This document shows, piece by piece, positions 1-8,755 of a stretch of 64,000 nt of DNA. The translations under genes were made by a program, and so were the position numbers. Position 1 is the first letter of the stretch; each line of letters begins with the position of its first letter. The notes beneath the pieces are model-generated. The model did no database searches. It was not told the DNA's origin and saw only the letters and a list, made by a program, of their open reading frames with translations. Source of the DNA: Paenibacillus auburnensis (GTDB lineage: Bacteria > Bacillota > Bacilli > Paenibacillales > Paenibacillaceae); NCBI RefSeq assembly GCF_927798115.1, contig NZ_CAKMMG010000001.1, positions 1,426,001 to 1,490,000 of the forward strand. The letters run 5' to 3'.

Positions 1-287
1 GGCGTATAGGTGCCGGCAATAAACAGATAAATCGAAGAATGGTCAAAGAATTCGAACAAATCCTTAGCTTTGCCCTCCCGCAGACTATGCACCAGTGTGG
101 AATTGAGATACAGAAGCAGCATTGTTGTCCCGTAAATGGAGAAGCTGACCACATGCCAGGCCGTTCCCTTCAGACTGGCAAAAACAACGAGCAGGACAAG
201 CGCAGCTACACTCAGTACCGTACCGATACCATGCGTAATTGCATTCGCCACCTCTTCCCTGCGGCTGTAAGTATAAGTATTTGCCAT
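1..287 (-). CDS. Hemolysin III / TrhA-like membrane protein (C-terminus off window)
   Basis: Reading leftward from the ATG at 287, 95 codons run off the window edge. The protein begins MANTYTYSRREEVANAITHG and contains two hydrophobic segments (about residues 20-40 and 48-65), followed by the pattern LVHSL...FEFFDHSSIYLFIAGTYTP. The HSL and FDHSSIYLLIAGTYTP patterns are typical of the hemolysin III/TrhA (PAQR-like) seven-helix family, where the histidines and aspartate are conserved. A GGAAGGA ribosome site lies about 7 bases upstream of the ATG. Despite the family name, most members are not shown to be haemolysins. Only about the first 95 of roughly 215 residues are here. Confidence 0.85.
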   Translation of the reverse strand, partial: MANTYTYSRREEVANAITHGIGTVLSVAALVLLVVFASLKGTAWHVVSFSIYGTTMLLLYLNSTLVHSLREGKAKDLFEFFDHSSIYLFIAGTYT

Positions 288-342
288 CACAAAAATCCTT
301 CCGTTTGCGTTTCCTTCTATTATAACGTGTTTGGCAGCCGGA

Positions 343-1860
343 TTACAGTTTGTAGAGCTCTGTATATTTCGCTTCCAGATAATCGGCCAGATAATCCGGG
401 TTCAGCGGCTCGCCGGTTACCTGCTCTATAATTTGCGAAGGGGTCAGACTTTTGCCGAAGCGGTAGATTTTATCCGTCAGCCATTCCTTAATCGGCAGCA
501 GATTACCTTCAGCAATCAGGCTGTCGAACTCCGGAAGCTCTTTGCGGAGCGTATTCAGAATCTGTGCCGCATACATATTCCCCAGGGAGTAGGAAGCAAA
601 ATAACCGAAGTCGCCCCCGGACCAGTGAACATCCTGCAGTACGCCCAGCGCATTGGAAGGCGGGGTGATGCCCAGGTATTCCTGATATTTGGCATTCCAG
701 ACCTTAGGCAGATCCTTAACCTCAAGGCCTTCATTGAAAATAAGCTTTTCGATCTCATAACGGACAATGATGTGCAGGTTATACGTTAGCTCGTCGGCTT
801 CTATCCGGATAAACGAATTGGCTACACTGTTGATCGCGCGGTAAAACTGCTCTACTTCAACATTCGCCAGCTGCTCAGGGAAATACTGCTGTAGATCACC
901 ATAGTAACGCTGCCAGAAAGCACGGCTGCGGCCAATCATATTCTCCCAAAGTCTCGACTGGGATTCATGGATTCCCATGGAGGTGCCGGTAGCAAGCGGT
1001 GTACCAACCAGATCCTTGCTGATATTTTGCTCATACAGGGCGTGCCCGCCTTCATGCAGTGAGCTGAAAATTGCGCTCGTTACATTATCGAGCAAATAAT
1101 TGGTCGTGATACGCACATCGCCCGGATTGAGTCCGGTAGCGAACGGATGCACACTTTCATCAAGGCGTCCTGCCTCAAAGTCATAACCCATCTGCTCCAG
1201 CACGAACAGGCCGAATTTCTCCTGCTGCTCTTTGGCGTAGATTTGGCTCAGGAATTCGGTATCCGGCTTGTTAGGTGAAGCACTAATCGCCTCTACGAGC
1301 GGCACAAGACGGGCGCGGAGGCGGCCGAAGATTTCATCTACTTTGGCAACAGTCAAATCGGGCTCGTACATATCAAGCAGCGTATCATAGCGGGTATCCT
1401 TGACACCCCAGTAATCAATAAATTCCTGTTTGAAGGCGACAATCTTGCTTAAGTAAGGCTCAAAGGAAGCAAAATCATCGTTTTCCTTGGCTTCTTCCCA
1501 CATGCTCTCGGAATGGGCTGCCAGAACGGAGTACTCTTCGAATTTTTTGGATGGAATGCTCTTGCTGCGTTCATATTCCTTGAGGCAGTCTTTAACGATT
1601 TTGTTCTGGGCATCACTCAACTGGTTCGCAACGTCAGGACGGCTGAAAAATTTAGTAAACTCGCCCATCTCCGGCGAGGTCTCCAGTCTGAATAGTTCTC
1701 CGGAGAGCATACCGATCGTTCCCGAGCGGACCTCTACGCCCTTTCGCGGGGCACCTGTGCGCAAATCCCAATGAAGGAGTCCGATAGCTTCGTTATAGCC
1801 GCTGATTTTGGATAAGAGCTCCTGAAATTTCTCCCATTCTTCTTTTACTGCTTGTTCCAT
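343..1860 (-). CDS. ypwA: Carboxypeptidase Taq family (M32) metallopeptidase
   Basis: A 505-residue cytosolic zinc carboxypeptidase that removes C-terminal amino acids from peptides. The zinc motif HEGGH starts near residue 269, with the conserved downstream HESQSRLWEN block near 298 and an upstream HPF and DVRITTNY block, all in M32 order. Length matches the family norm (about 500). There is no signal peptide. It sits alone between the hemolysin-III-like gene and a divergent acetyltransferase. M32 assignment is secure; the symbol follows the Bacillus subtilis orthologue and is a family-level name. Confidence 0.95.
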   Translation of the reverse strand: MEQAVKEEWEKFQELLSKISGYNEAIGLLHWDLRTGAPRKGVEVRSGTIGMLSGELFRLETSPEMGEFTKFFSRPDVANQLSDAQNKIVKDCLKEYERSKSIPSKKFEEYSVLAAHSESMWEEAKENDDFASFEPYLSKIVAFKQEFIDYWGVKDTRYDTLLDMYEPDLTVAKVDEIFGRLRARLVPLVEAISASPNKPDTEFLSQIYAKEQQEKFGLFVLEQMGYDFEAGRLDESVHPFATGLNPGDVRITTNYLLDNVTSAIFSSLHEGGHALYEQNISKDLVGTPLATGTSMGIHESQSRLWENMIGRSRAFWQRYYGDLQQYFPEQLANVEVEQFYRAINSVANSFIRIEADELTYNLHIIVRYEIEKLIFNEGLEVKDLPKVWNAKYQEYLGITPPSNALGVLQDVHWSGGDFGYFASYSLGNMYAAQILNTLRKELPEFDSLIAEGNLLPIKEWLTDKIYRFGKSLTPSQIIEQVTGEPLNPDYLADYLEAKYTELYKL

Positions 1861-2069
1861 TCCTATGCACCTGCTTTCTCTGTTTTGCTGACTCCTCTTG
1901 ATGATACTTTTTTAGATCAGTATAATCAACCGCGCCGGGTACCTGGAGCAGCTTGCAATGTCTTTCCAACCAGATGACACAAAAATCAACCTGTCGTGGT
2001 ACTGGACTCCAGATTTACAGAGGGCTATAGTAATGCTAATTTTGGAAAGCACTAAAAGGAGTGAAGGAA

Positions 2070-2489
2070 ATGATCAGACACGCACGGGTTGAAGATTGGA
2101 AAGGAATATCTGAATTGTTAGATCAGCTGGGCTACCCTAATACCGAGTCCTTTATTAAAGAAAATATAGAAAGGCTCCTAGCTCATCCCGATGAAGTGCT
2201 GATGGTTTATGAAGATGAAGGACGAGTGGCTGCCTGCATTTCGTTACATTTTATTCCCCAGTTAGCTCTTATAGGGGATATTGCCTGCATAAGCTATCTT
2301 ATCGTTGATGAATCCATAAGAGGTAAAGGTATCGGGCAAAAAATTGAAGAGTACGCCAGCAGGGTTGCTAAACAAAGGAACTGCGACAGAATTCAGGTTC
2401 ATTGTCATTCCCGCAGAACTGACGCGCACCGCTATTATGACCGGCAGGGCTTTTCTGAGTCTCCAAAATATTTTTCAAAGATGTTATAA
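2070..2489 (+). CDS. GNAT-family N-acetyltransferase
   Basis: A 139-residue single-domain acetyltransferase with N-terminus MIRHARVEDWKGISELLDQL. Strand beta-4 and the acetyl-CoA loop are visible as ISYLIVDESIRGKGIGQKIEE (Q/RxxGxG/A type: RGKGIG near residues 90-95), and the C-terminal YDRQGF block is typical. An in-frame GTG exists nine bases upstream, but the AAGGAG at about 2056-2061 is spaced correctly for the ATG at 2070. The acceptor substrate cannot be told from sequence. Confidence 0.9.
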   Translation: MIRHARVEDWKGISELLDQLGYPNTESFIKENIERLLAHPDEVLMVYEDEGRVAACISLHFIPQLALIGDIACISYLIVDESIRGKGIGQKIEEYASRVAKQRNCDRIQVHCHSRRTDAHRYYDRQGFSESPKYFSKML

Positions 2490-2631
2490 CGATCAGCATT
2501 ATGAAGAAGAACTGAATATTCGGGGATATTGACGTGTGTTAATTATAATCCGTATAATCATTTCAAAGCATTCAGCTTCAAATTTGAAATATATCATCTA
2601 ATCACTCATACTCAAGGAGCGTGAACAGAAC

Positions 2632-2808
2632 ATGAACATTCAAGTTACGCCGCTGGCAGAGAGGAAGCTGACGGAGAGGAAGCTGACGGAGAGGCTTGGC
2701 GGGAAGCCTGGTTTTTTTAAACTCTTGTTTGATACTGAGAGCTGCGGCTGCGATGGAATCAATGTTTCGGATCGCCAGTTCATTTACGCCCGGCAGCAGG
2801 AAGTTTGA
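2632..2808 (+). pseudogene. Truncated HesB/IscA-like (iron-sulfur biosynthesis fold) gene with a tandem duplication
   Basis: A 58-codon ORF (MNIQVTPLAERKLTERK...) starts behind an AAGGAGCGTGAA region. The N-terminus and the block PGFFKLLFDTESCGCDGINV match the small HesB-like (YqkB-type) family. Full-length relatives have about 100 residues and continue into a second conserved half; here the frame stops early at 2806 after SDRQFIYARQQEV. A 15-bp unit GAGAGGAAGCTGACG is duplicated head-to-tail (2659-2673 and 2674-2688) and adds a second KLTER. The combination suggests a degraded gene. It could still be translated, but the fold would be incomplete. Confidence 0.65.
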
Positions 2809-2832
2809 TGTGAAACATCAGCCCGTTAGACC

Positions 2833-2848
2833 TTACGTACATACGTAA
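2833..2848. promoter_or_regulatory. Palindrome TTACGTA-CA-TACGTAA upstream of the carbonic anhydrase
   Basis: A perfect 7+7 inverted repeat with a 2-base centre lies about 100 bases upstream of the carbonic anhydrase start and just after the decayed HesB-like gene. It has no T-run, so it is not a terminator. A protein-binding operator is the simplest reading (inference). The octamer GTACGCTT also occurs twice between here and the gene. Confidence 0.4.
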
Positions 2849-2948
2849 AGGCTCAATAATTTTATAAGGGTACGCTTTTGAAGCGATTTGCTGTACCAAG
2901 TACGCTTAAAAAGATACACACAAAAAACCTTTGGGAGGAAGAATGATC

Positions 2949-3527
2949 ATGACTCAAATATCGGATATTTTGAATTTTAATAAGAACTTTGTAGAGAAGA
3001 AAAAATATGAAGCCTATCTGACCAGCCGCTTTCCGGATAAAAAAATGATCATCATCACGTGTATGGATACGCGGCTGGTAGAGCTTTTGCCGAAAGCGAT
3101 GAATTTCAAAAATGGTGATGTCAAAATCATCAAAAACGCTGGTGCGATCATCTCCCAGCCTTTCGGATCGGTTATGCGCAGCGTAATGGTTGCCCTATAC
3201 GAACTGGATGCGGATGAAGTGGTTGTGGTCGGTCACTATGAATGCGGTATGGCTTCACTGAATGCGGACAAAATGATCAATTCGATCAAAGAACGCGGTG
3301 TTTCCGAAGAGGTGCTGTCCACGCTGGAGAACTCAGGAATTAAACTAACCAAATGGCTGCGCGGGTTTGACAATGTGGAAGAAGGGGTAATTCAGACTGT
3401 GGAGCTGATTAAGCGCCATCCCTTACTCCCCCCAAACATTCCTGTACATGGCATGATCATTGATCCGGCTACCGGAGCGCTTGAACTTGTCTCGGACGGG
3501 TATGTGGAGAACAAGGCAACTCTCTGA
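2949..3527 (+). CDS. Beta-class carbonic anhydrase
   Basis: A 192-residue cytosolic zinc enzyme interconverting CO2 and bicarbonate. The beta-class zinc ligands are present: CMDTR (Cys38, Asp40, Arg42) and HYEC (His96, Cys99), within KKMIIITCMDTRL and VVVVGHYECGM. Two near start codons exist (2943 and 2949); the GGGAGGA at 2933-2939 is spaced for 2949. It resembles the YtiB-type branch, short and with a C-terminal VHGMIIDPATGALELV block. It appears monocistronic, followed by its own terminator. Confidence 0.93.
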   Translation: MTQISDILNFNKNFVEKKKYEAYLTSRFPDKKMIIITCMDTRLVELLPKAMNFKNGDVKIIKNAGAIISQPFGSVMRSVMVALYELDADEVVVVGHYECGMASLNADKMINSIKERGVSEEVLSTLENSGIKLTKWLRGFDNVEEGVIQTVELIKRHPLLPPNIPVHGMIIDPATGALELVSDGYVENKATL

Positions 3528-3538
3528 AACTGCTGTTT

Positions 3539-3567
3539 GCGTGGACCCAGTCCACGCACTTTTTTTT
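3539..3567 (+). terminator. Rho-independent terminator of the carbonic anhydrase gene
   Basis: Perfect 8-bp stem GCGTGGAC/GTCCACGC with a CCA loop, followed by a run of eight T. Confidence 0.95.
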
Positions 3568-3700
3568 GTCTAAACTGACTTCCTCAGACTATTAACTTGT
3601 AATAATTTTAATTAAAATTGAAACCTCCTAGGGCATACTACGTATTACTGAGCAGAACCACAAAATTTCAAGACAACCTTTAGGAGGGTACTTGTACTAA

Positions 3701-4135
3701 ATGAAATCCATGAAACGTGTAATGATGATCGTAATGGCCTTTACCCTGTTCTTTGCTGTTACCGTTCCCGATTTCGCAGATGCGAGACGCGGAGGGTTCA
3801 AATCCGGAAGCCGCGGCTTTACCACGACTCCCAAGAAATCAACTACGGACAACGTGAAAAAAAGTGATAGCACCAAAGGCACTACGGCAGGAACTGCCGG
3901 TTCCACTGCAAAACGGGGATTCTTCAGCGGCGGGAGCTTAATGAAGGGGCTAATGATCGGCGGACTCGCCGGCTTCCTCTTCGGCAGCATGTTCGCCGGA
4001 ATGGGCGCCTTCGGTAATATTATCGGATTCCTAATTAATATGCTCGCCATCTACCTTGTAGTGGTGCTGATCATGTCCTTCTTCCGCCGCAGAAGAGAAA
4101 GACGCAGATTTGAAGAAAGGAACAGCCGCTACTAA
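3701..4135 (+). CDS. Small secreted/membrane protein with Tim44-like N-terminal layout
   Basis: A 144-residue protein with an N-terminal signal-like helix (about residues 5-27, ending ADA-RR), a basic Ser/Thr/Gly linker (about 28-85), a glycine-rich hydrophobic region GLMIGGLAGFLFGSMFAGMGAFG, a second membrane helix (about 108-128) and a strongly basic tail (RRRRERRRFEER). This order resembles the N-terminal half of Tim44-domain bacterial proteins, without the Tim44 domain itself. The start follows TAGGAGGGT. The stop overlaps the next start (TAATG), implying translational coupling. Function unknown. Confidence 0.8.
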   Translation: MKSMKRVMMIVMAFTLFFAVTVPDFADARRGGFKSGSRGFTTTPKKSTTDNVKKSDSTKGTTAGTAGSTAKRGFFSGGSLMKGLMIGGLAGFLFGSMFAGMGAFGNIIGFLINMLAIYLVVVLIMSFFRRRRERRRFEERNSRY

Positions 4136-4422
4136 TGCCAACTACCGTTCTTAGTATGGATGAAATCATCAATGCTATCTGCCTGCATATGGCTGAGCGC
4201 AAAGCGGTACATGTCCAGGACGTACAGGTGGAGCTTAGCTGGGAGGAAGATACCGGCTATACCGCCGAAGTCTGGATCCAGGGGCGAAGCCAGTATCTTG
4301 TAGAGTCCAATATGATCGAAGCTATTCTACGCTACATGCATAGTGAATACGGTATCCGCGCCTACCGTGAAGATGTGCGGCTGGACCTGGATGAGGAAAT
4401 CACCGCTATTGTGAATACGTAA
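4135..4422 (+). CDS. DUF2653 (YxcD-like) protein
   Basis: A 95-residue acidic cytosolic protein starting MPTTVLSMDEIINAICLHMA with the block VQDVQVELSWEEDTGYTAEVWIQGRSQYLVE, recognised as the small YxcD/DUF2653 family of unknown function. It overlaps the upstream membrane-protein gene by one base (TAATG), so the two are co-translated and may act together. The family assignment is by recalled pattern. Confidence 0.8.
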   Translation: MPTTVLSMDEIINAICLHMAERKAVHVQDVQVELSWEEDTGYTAEVWIQGRSQYLVESNMIEAILRYMHSEYGIRAYREDVRLDLDEEITAIVNT

Positions 4423-4440
4423 TATCACCGCAAGTACACC

Positions 4441-4475
4441 AAAGAGACAGCCCGCCGGGCTGTCTCTTTGCTCTA
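4441..4475. terminator. Bidirectional terminator between convergent genes
   Basis: Perfect 13-bp stem AAAGAGACAGCCC/GGGCTGTCTCTTT with a 3-base loop, between the DUF2653 gene (+) and the S66 peptidase gene (-). Both flanks carry short A/T tracts. Confidence 0.9.
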
Positions 4476-4481
4476 TTTTCA

Positions 4482-5498
4482 CTATTCGCGGAAATATTGC
4501 TTAAGGTTACCTTGGCCGTTCATTACCTCTACCTCGGCATAGGCACCATTAATCAGCGTCATCTGCGGAGGGACATGTCCGAAATCCATCTCATAAATGA
4601 CCGGCAGCTGCAGCTCCTCCGAAAGATCACGGTAGAGATCCTCTGCCGTATAATTATCAACCGGCTGATTGCCTCCGCTGCGCCCAAACAGAATTCCGGA
4701 ACAGTTATCGAACCAGCCTGCATATCTCATTTGAACAAGTGATCTGCGGACATCCACGGCATTCAGCTCACAGTTTTCCAGATACCAGAGTATAGGCTCC
4801 CCATGAATAATCTCCTCATTGAAACGCTTAACATCGCCGTATGGCGTCCCGATGATATGCCTGATAATATCTATGCATCCGCCGAGCAAGCGCCCTGTGA
4901 GCGCTTCGTCCTTTCCTGATACCGTCTTCCATCCGGTCTTGGTATTCAAATGAAAAATATAAGGCGAAGGTCCGTCTGGCTCCCCTTTTCCCTGATGCTT
5001 CTGTGAAGAATGCTGGAGAATGGAGCCGCCGGAAGGCGTAGCGAGCACCTTTTGCCACATCGCTGTGGTCTCGTCCGTCCGTTGCCCTCGCAAATCGCCG
5101 AAGCTGGGTCCATGCGCGGTTGCTATACCCGTTCTTAAGGTAATGGTGAGCAGCAGCAGGCTGATATCAGAAAATCCTAGAATCCACTTTCCCTGCACCT
5201 GGTCAAAATCAATGAACTCCAGCATTTCAATCAGCAGCTCCCCGCCCCATGGCGGAATGATCAGGTCGACGGATTCATCCTGCATCATCTGATTGAATTC
5301 CATCCCCCGCTCTTTGCCCGGCGCAGACTTCGCTTTGCCCTTCTTATAGACCGTCTGACCGAGAATGACCTGATAACCTCTTTCTTGCATCCGGGCAACT
5401 GCCTCTTCAAAAATATCCTTAGACAATTCATCTACTCCAAAAGACGATGCAGTCACGCCGATTGCCGCTCCTGGTTTGAGCACCGGGTATGTAATCAT
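4482..5498 (-). CDS. S66-family LD-carboxypeptidase (MccF/LdcA-like)
   Basis: A 338-residue cytosolic serine peptidase. S66 enzymes cleave the L,D-bond of murein tetrapeptides during recycling or, in the MccF branch, inactivate microcin C-type nucleotide-peptides. The nucleophile elbow reads GFSDIS, the Glu lies in WYLENCELN and the catalytic His in FGHVPP, in the canonical order. Length is standard. AGGAGG precedes the ATG. The NPPWGGELLIEML-like segment fits the family oxyanion region. Sequence alone does not separate the recycling role from the immunity role. Confidence 0.9.
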   Translation of the reverse strand: MITYPVLKPGAAIGVTASSFGVDELSKDIFEEAVARMQERGYQVILGQTVYKKGKAKSAPGKERGMEFNQMMQDESVDLIIPPWGGELLIEMLEFIDFDQVQGKWILGFSDISLLLLTITLRTGIATAHGPSFGDLRGQRTDETTAMWQKVLATPSGGSILQHSSQKHQGKGEPDGPSPYIFHLNTKTGWKTVSGKDEALTGRLLGGCIDIIRHIIGTPYGDVKRFNEEIIHGEPILWYLENCELNAVDVRRSLVQMRYAGWFDNCSGILFGRSGGNQPVDNYTAEDLYRDLSEELQLPVIYEMDFGHVPPQMTLINGAYAEVEVMNGQGNLKQYFRE

Positions 5499-5603
5499 TC
5501 GGAACCTCCTTCGGCTGATTTAGCTTTTCTTCCCAGTTTAACATCTTGCGGGTCTTACCAGAAGCGAGGAGTTCAAGGCGGACGGCTGCACCCTTTACAA
5601 ACA

Positions 5604-5664
5604 CAAACAGACATGACCGGTCATGGGGCATACAGCCGCTGAACCGGTTCATGTCTGTTTTTTT
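5604..5664 (-). terminator. Long hairpin terminator downstream of the 5690-6043 gene
   Basis: A long stem (AAACAGACATGACCGGT paired with ACCGGTTCATGTCTGTTT, one bulge) spans 5605-5660. Leftward it is followed by TTTGTGTTTG; rightward by seven T. It ends the leftward gene at 5690. Confidence 0.8.
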
Positions 5665-5689
5665 CTGATAGGTCTGTAACGTCAGCTCA

Positions 5690-6043
5690 TTAGACCAAAG
5701 AAATGGCGAGCAGTTCGAACAGCACCAGCGGAAGAATAGCGTTGTTGTTAATCGGTGCCGGGTATGGATATCCCGTTCCCGGATACGGATGGTAGTACGG
5801 ATTATAAAACCCGCGTGCCGGCTCGGCATTCACTGTAATCATCAGGTACATATGTTTGCTGTCCATGCCGGCAATGATGCCCTCATGCATCATTCCGTCA
5901 ATAGTCTGCACCTTCACTTTGTGGTTTAAGTATGGCTTGCAGGAATGGTGCAGGGATTCGCGCACACCGTGCAAATGCTGGACAACCGCTGGATCAGCTT
6001 GATAAATCACCGTTGATGGCTGACCCGTATTATATGTCGGCAT
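5690..6043 (-). CDS. Uncharacterised small protein with Sm-like core and Pro/Tyr-rich linker
   Basis: A 117-residue protein from the ATG at 6043, chosen because GGAGGT is 8 bases upstream. The middle (VKVQTIDGMMHEGIIAGMDSKHMYLMI, about 45-72) has the alternating pattern of an LSm-type beta barrel. It is followed by a Tyr/Pro/Gly-rich stretch (YNPYYHPYPGTGYPYP) and a hydrophobic C-terminal helix (AILPLVLFELLAISLV). Such a layout is seen in small spore-associated proteins, but I do not recognise a named family. Fold assignment is inference. Confidence 0.7.
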   Translation of the reverse strand: MPTYNTGQPSTVIYQADPAVVQHLHGVRESLHHSCKPYLNHKVKVQTIDGMMHEGIIAGMDSKHMYLMITVNAEPARGFYNPYYHPYPGTGYPYPAPINNNAILPLVLFELLAISLV

Positions 6044-6178
6044 AAGGTTTGACCTCCGTAAATGGATTTGCTCCATTCTATGCAGGTGCCTATATGATAG
6101 TGTCTAATCGCCCAAAAAAACCGTACAACGGCTGGTGGCCAGGTACTGTTGGAGATGATTATATAGGGTGGCAGCAGC

Positions 6179-7018
6179 CTAAAAAGCCACTCCGATCCCG
6201 CCTTCACCGGCATAAGTGCCCATCACCGAGCCCATGCTGGAGAAAACAATCTCTTTGAAGGGATGCTTTTCAAGAATCCGTCCTTTGATTTCCAGCGCCA
6301 GCTTCTCGCAATTACTGTGCACGATGGCAATGGCCGCTTTCTCGTAATCGAATGTCTTCTCATCCAGCTTGGCCAGCAGATGATTCAGCGCCTTTGGCAG
6401 CCCGCGTGTTTTTTCCACGACCTCAACGATACCCTCGTCGCTGATTTTGAGCAGCAGCTTAATGTTCAGCACGGATGCTACGGCACCCGACAAACGGTTC
6501 AGCCTTCCGCCTTTAATGACATTTTCCAGTGTATCCAGCGTGAAGTATGCCGTCGTTTCCTGGATTTGGGTAAGCACCATTTCCTTTAGTTCTGCCATAC
6601 TGCTGCAAGTGAGCGATAATCTCGCCGCCGTTGCCACAATAAGTGACAGGCCTCCGGAGAATCTCTTCGAATCTATAATTTCAATTGCGTTAGGAAATCC
6701 TTCTTCTTCATACATTTCCTTGGCAATCATTGCGGTCTGATAAGTACTGCTGATATTGGAGGACATGCAGATAACCATGATATCTGTACCTGCTTCCACT
6801 TCTTTGAACTTTTCGAGGAAACTCTGCGGACTTGGACTAGCCGTGGTCGGCAGCTCCTTGGAGTTAACCATTTTAGCATAAAAATCTTTGGTAGACGTGT
6901 TCTCAGGCATTAGCTCATCCCCGAAATGAACCGGCAGATGTACGATCGTAACACCATACTTCTCAACATACTCAAGGGGTAAATCGGAACCGCTATCCGT
7001 AATAATCTTGATGGGCAT
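6179..7018 (-). CDS. DegV family fatty-acid-binding protein
   Basis: A 279-residue cytosolic protein that binds a fatty acid; FakB-type members present it to a FakA kinase. Diagnostic N-terminus MPIKIITDSGSDLPLE, then TTASPSP (phosphate-interacting Ser/Thr), ICMSSNISSTYQTA and the C-terminal VFSSMGSVMGTYAGEGGIGVAF with GxxxGxHxGPG-like spacing (here the family His is replaced: TYAGEGGIG). AAGGAG precedes the ATG. No fakA gene is nearby. Confidence 0.93.
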   Translation of the reverse strand: MPIKIITDSGSDLPLEYVEKYGVTIVHLPVHFGDELMPENTSTKDFYAKMVNSKELPTTASPSPQSFLEKFKEVEAGTDIMVICMSSNISSTYQTAMIAKEMYEEEGFPNAIEIIDSKRFSGGLSLIVATAARLSLTCSSMAELKEMVLTQIQETTAYFTLDTLENVIKGGRLNRLSGAVASVLNIKLLLKISDEGIVEVVEKTRGLPKALNHLLAKLDEKTFDYEKAAIAIVHSNCEKLALEIKGRILEKHPFKEIVFSSMGSVMGTYAGEGGIGVAF

Positions 7019-7258
7019 CAGGGTACTCTCCTTTCAATTCTATACCATTATAGGCAGGGGTACAGGATATCAATAGTACACTTTATAACTTGTCAAAAAA
7101 TCGTTTTTATGCTTTCACAACTAAAAAAGGTATATTCCCCTTTTTCTCCCTATTTCACACGAGTTATACACTTAATTACCCGGTTTAACTGCTTCTTTCA
7201 TCACTTTCCTTATTGTGATATGGTTGATAAATCAGCATATAGAAATGGAGTGTAACGT

Positions 7259-7480
7259 GTGGGCAAGAACAGAGTATGGAACAAGGGCAAGCATAACGGT
7301 GGGGGTCTGGCCAAGCGGAGTAATCCGGAAAAGGGCTCCGCAGAGGCGGAGACCTCTACCGCAAAAATCGAGGAACCGGCTAATCCGCGGATCGATACTG
7401 TAAAACCGATGAACCGCAGCAACTGGGTCGTTCGTCCTGCCAGAGTGTCGCCGAAAGATAACGAGAATAAAAAGCAATAG
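7259..7480 (+). CDS. Small hydrophilic protein of unknown function
   Basis: A 73-codon ORF starting GTG (7259) behind ATGGAG, product MGKNRVWNKGKHNGGGLAK..., highly charged, low-complexity and lacking hydrophobic segments. I recognise no family. Position immediately before a perfect 21-bp terminator supports expression. Reverse-strand ORFs exist over the same interval but have worse starts. Treat as hypothetical. Confidence 0.45.
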   Translation: MGKNRVWNKGKHNGGGLAKRSNPEKGSAEAETSTAKIEEPANPRIDTVKPMNRSNWVVRPARVSPKDNENKKQ

Positions 7481-7551
7481 TTCATAGCGTCAAGGTAGTC
7501 TCTGACAAGCCATTAACGGCTGATCGATGTACCCTTGGCCGCCATTTTGTC

Positions 7552-7612
7552 AAACATGCAAAGCAGCGCTCCTCCAGAACAGGGGGAGCGCTGCTTTGCA
7601 TGTTTTGCTCGA
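7552..7612. terminator. Perfect 21-bp stem terminator, bidirectional
   Basis: Arms 7552-7572 and 7585-7605 are perfectly complementary (AAACATGCAAAGCAGCGCTCC and its complement), loop 12 bases, with T-rich 3' flank. It separates the rightward 7259-7480 ORF from the leftward aldo/keto reductase. Confidence 0.92.
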
Positions 7613-7635
7613 TTGTCTAACGTGTGCCTGCTCAA

Positions 7636-8622
<987 letters not shown>

Positions 8623-8697
8623 CTTCAATTCCGCCTCTCCTAAAGGAATAAACTAATAATTAACTTCTCAATTATTCACATTACTCCGCCAATCCGC

Positions 8698-8737
8698 AAA
8701 AAGCAAAAAGGATGACCGGCGCTCCCACCGTTCATCC
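8698..8737 (-). terminator. Terminator at the end of the pectin-degradation transcript
   Basis: Leftward reading gives GGATGAACGG and CCGGTCATCC pairing with one mismatch, followed by TTTTTGCTTTTTGC. Position is just after the GH43 gene. Confidence 0.8.
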
Positions 8738-8755
8738 CGCTGCTATTCTTATGTT

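Noticed and set aside
555-767. 70-residue leftward ORF inside the carboxypeptidase gene
   Set aside because: Lies wholly within the M32 coding frame on the same strand, with no ribosome site; a shadow of the real gene.
7210-7485. Leftward ORF over the small 7259-7480 gene
   Set aside because: No ribosome site at its start and it would run from a terminator-bounded region; the rightward GTG ORF has the better signals, though neither is certain.
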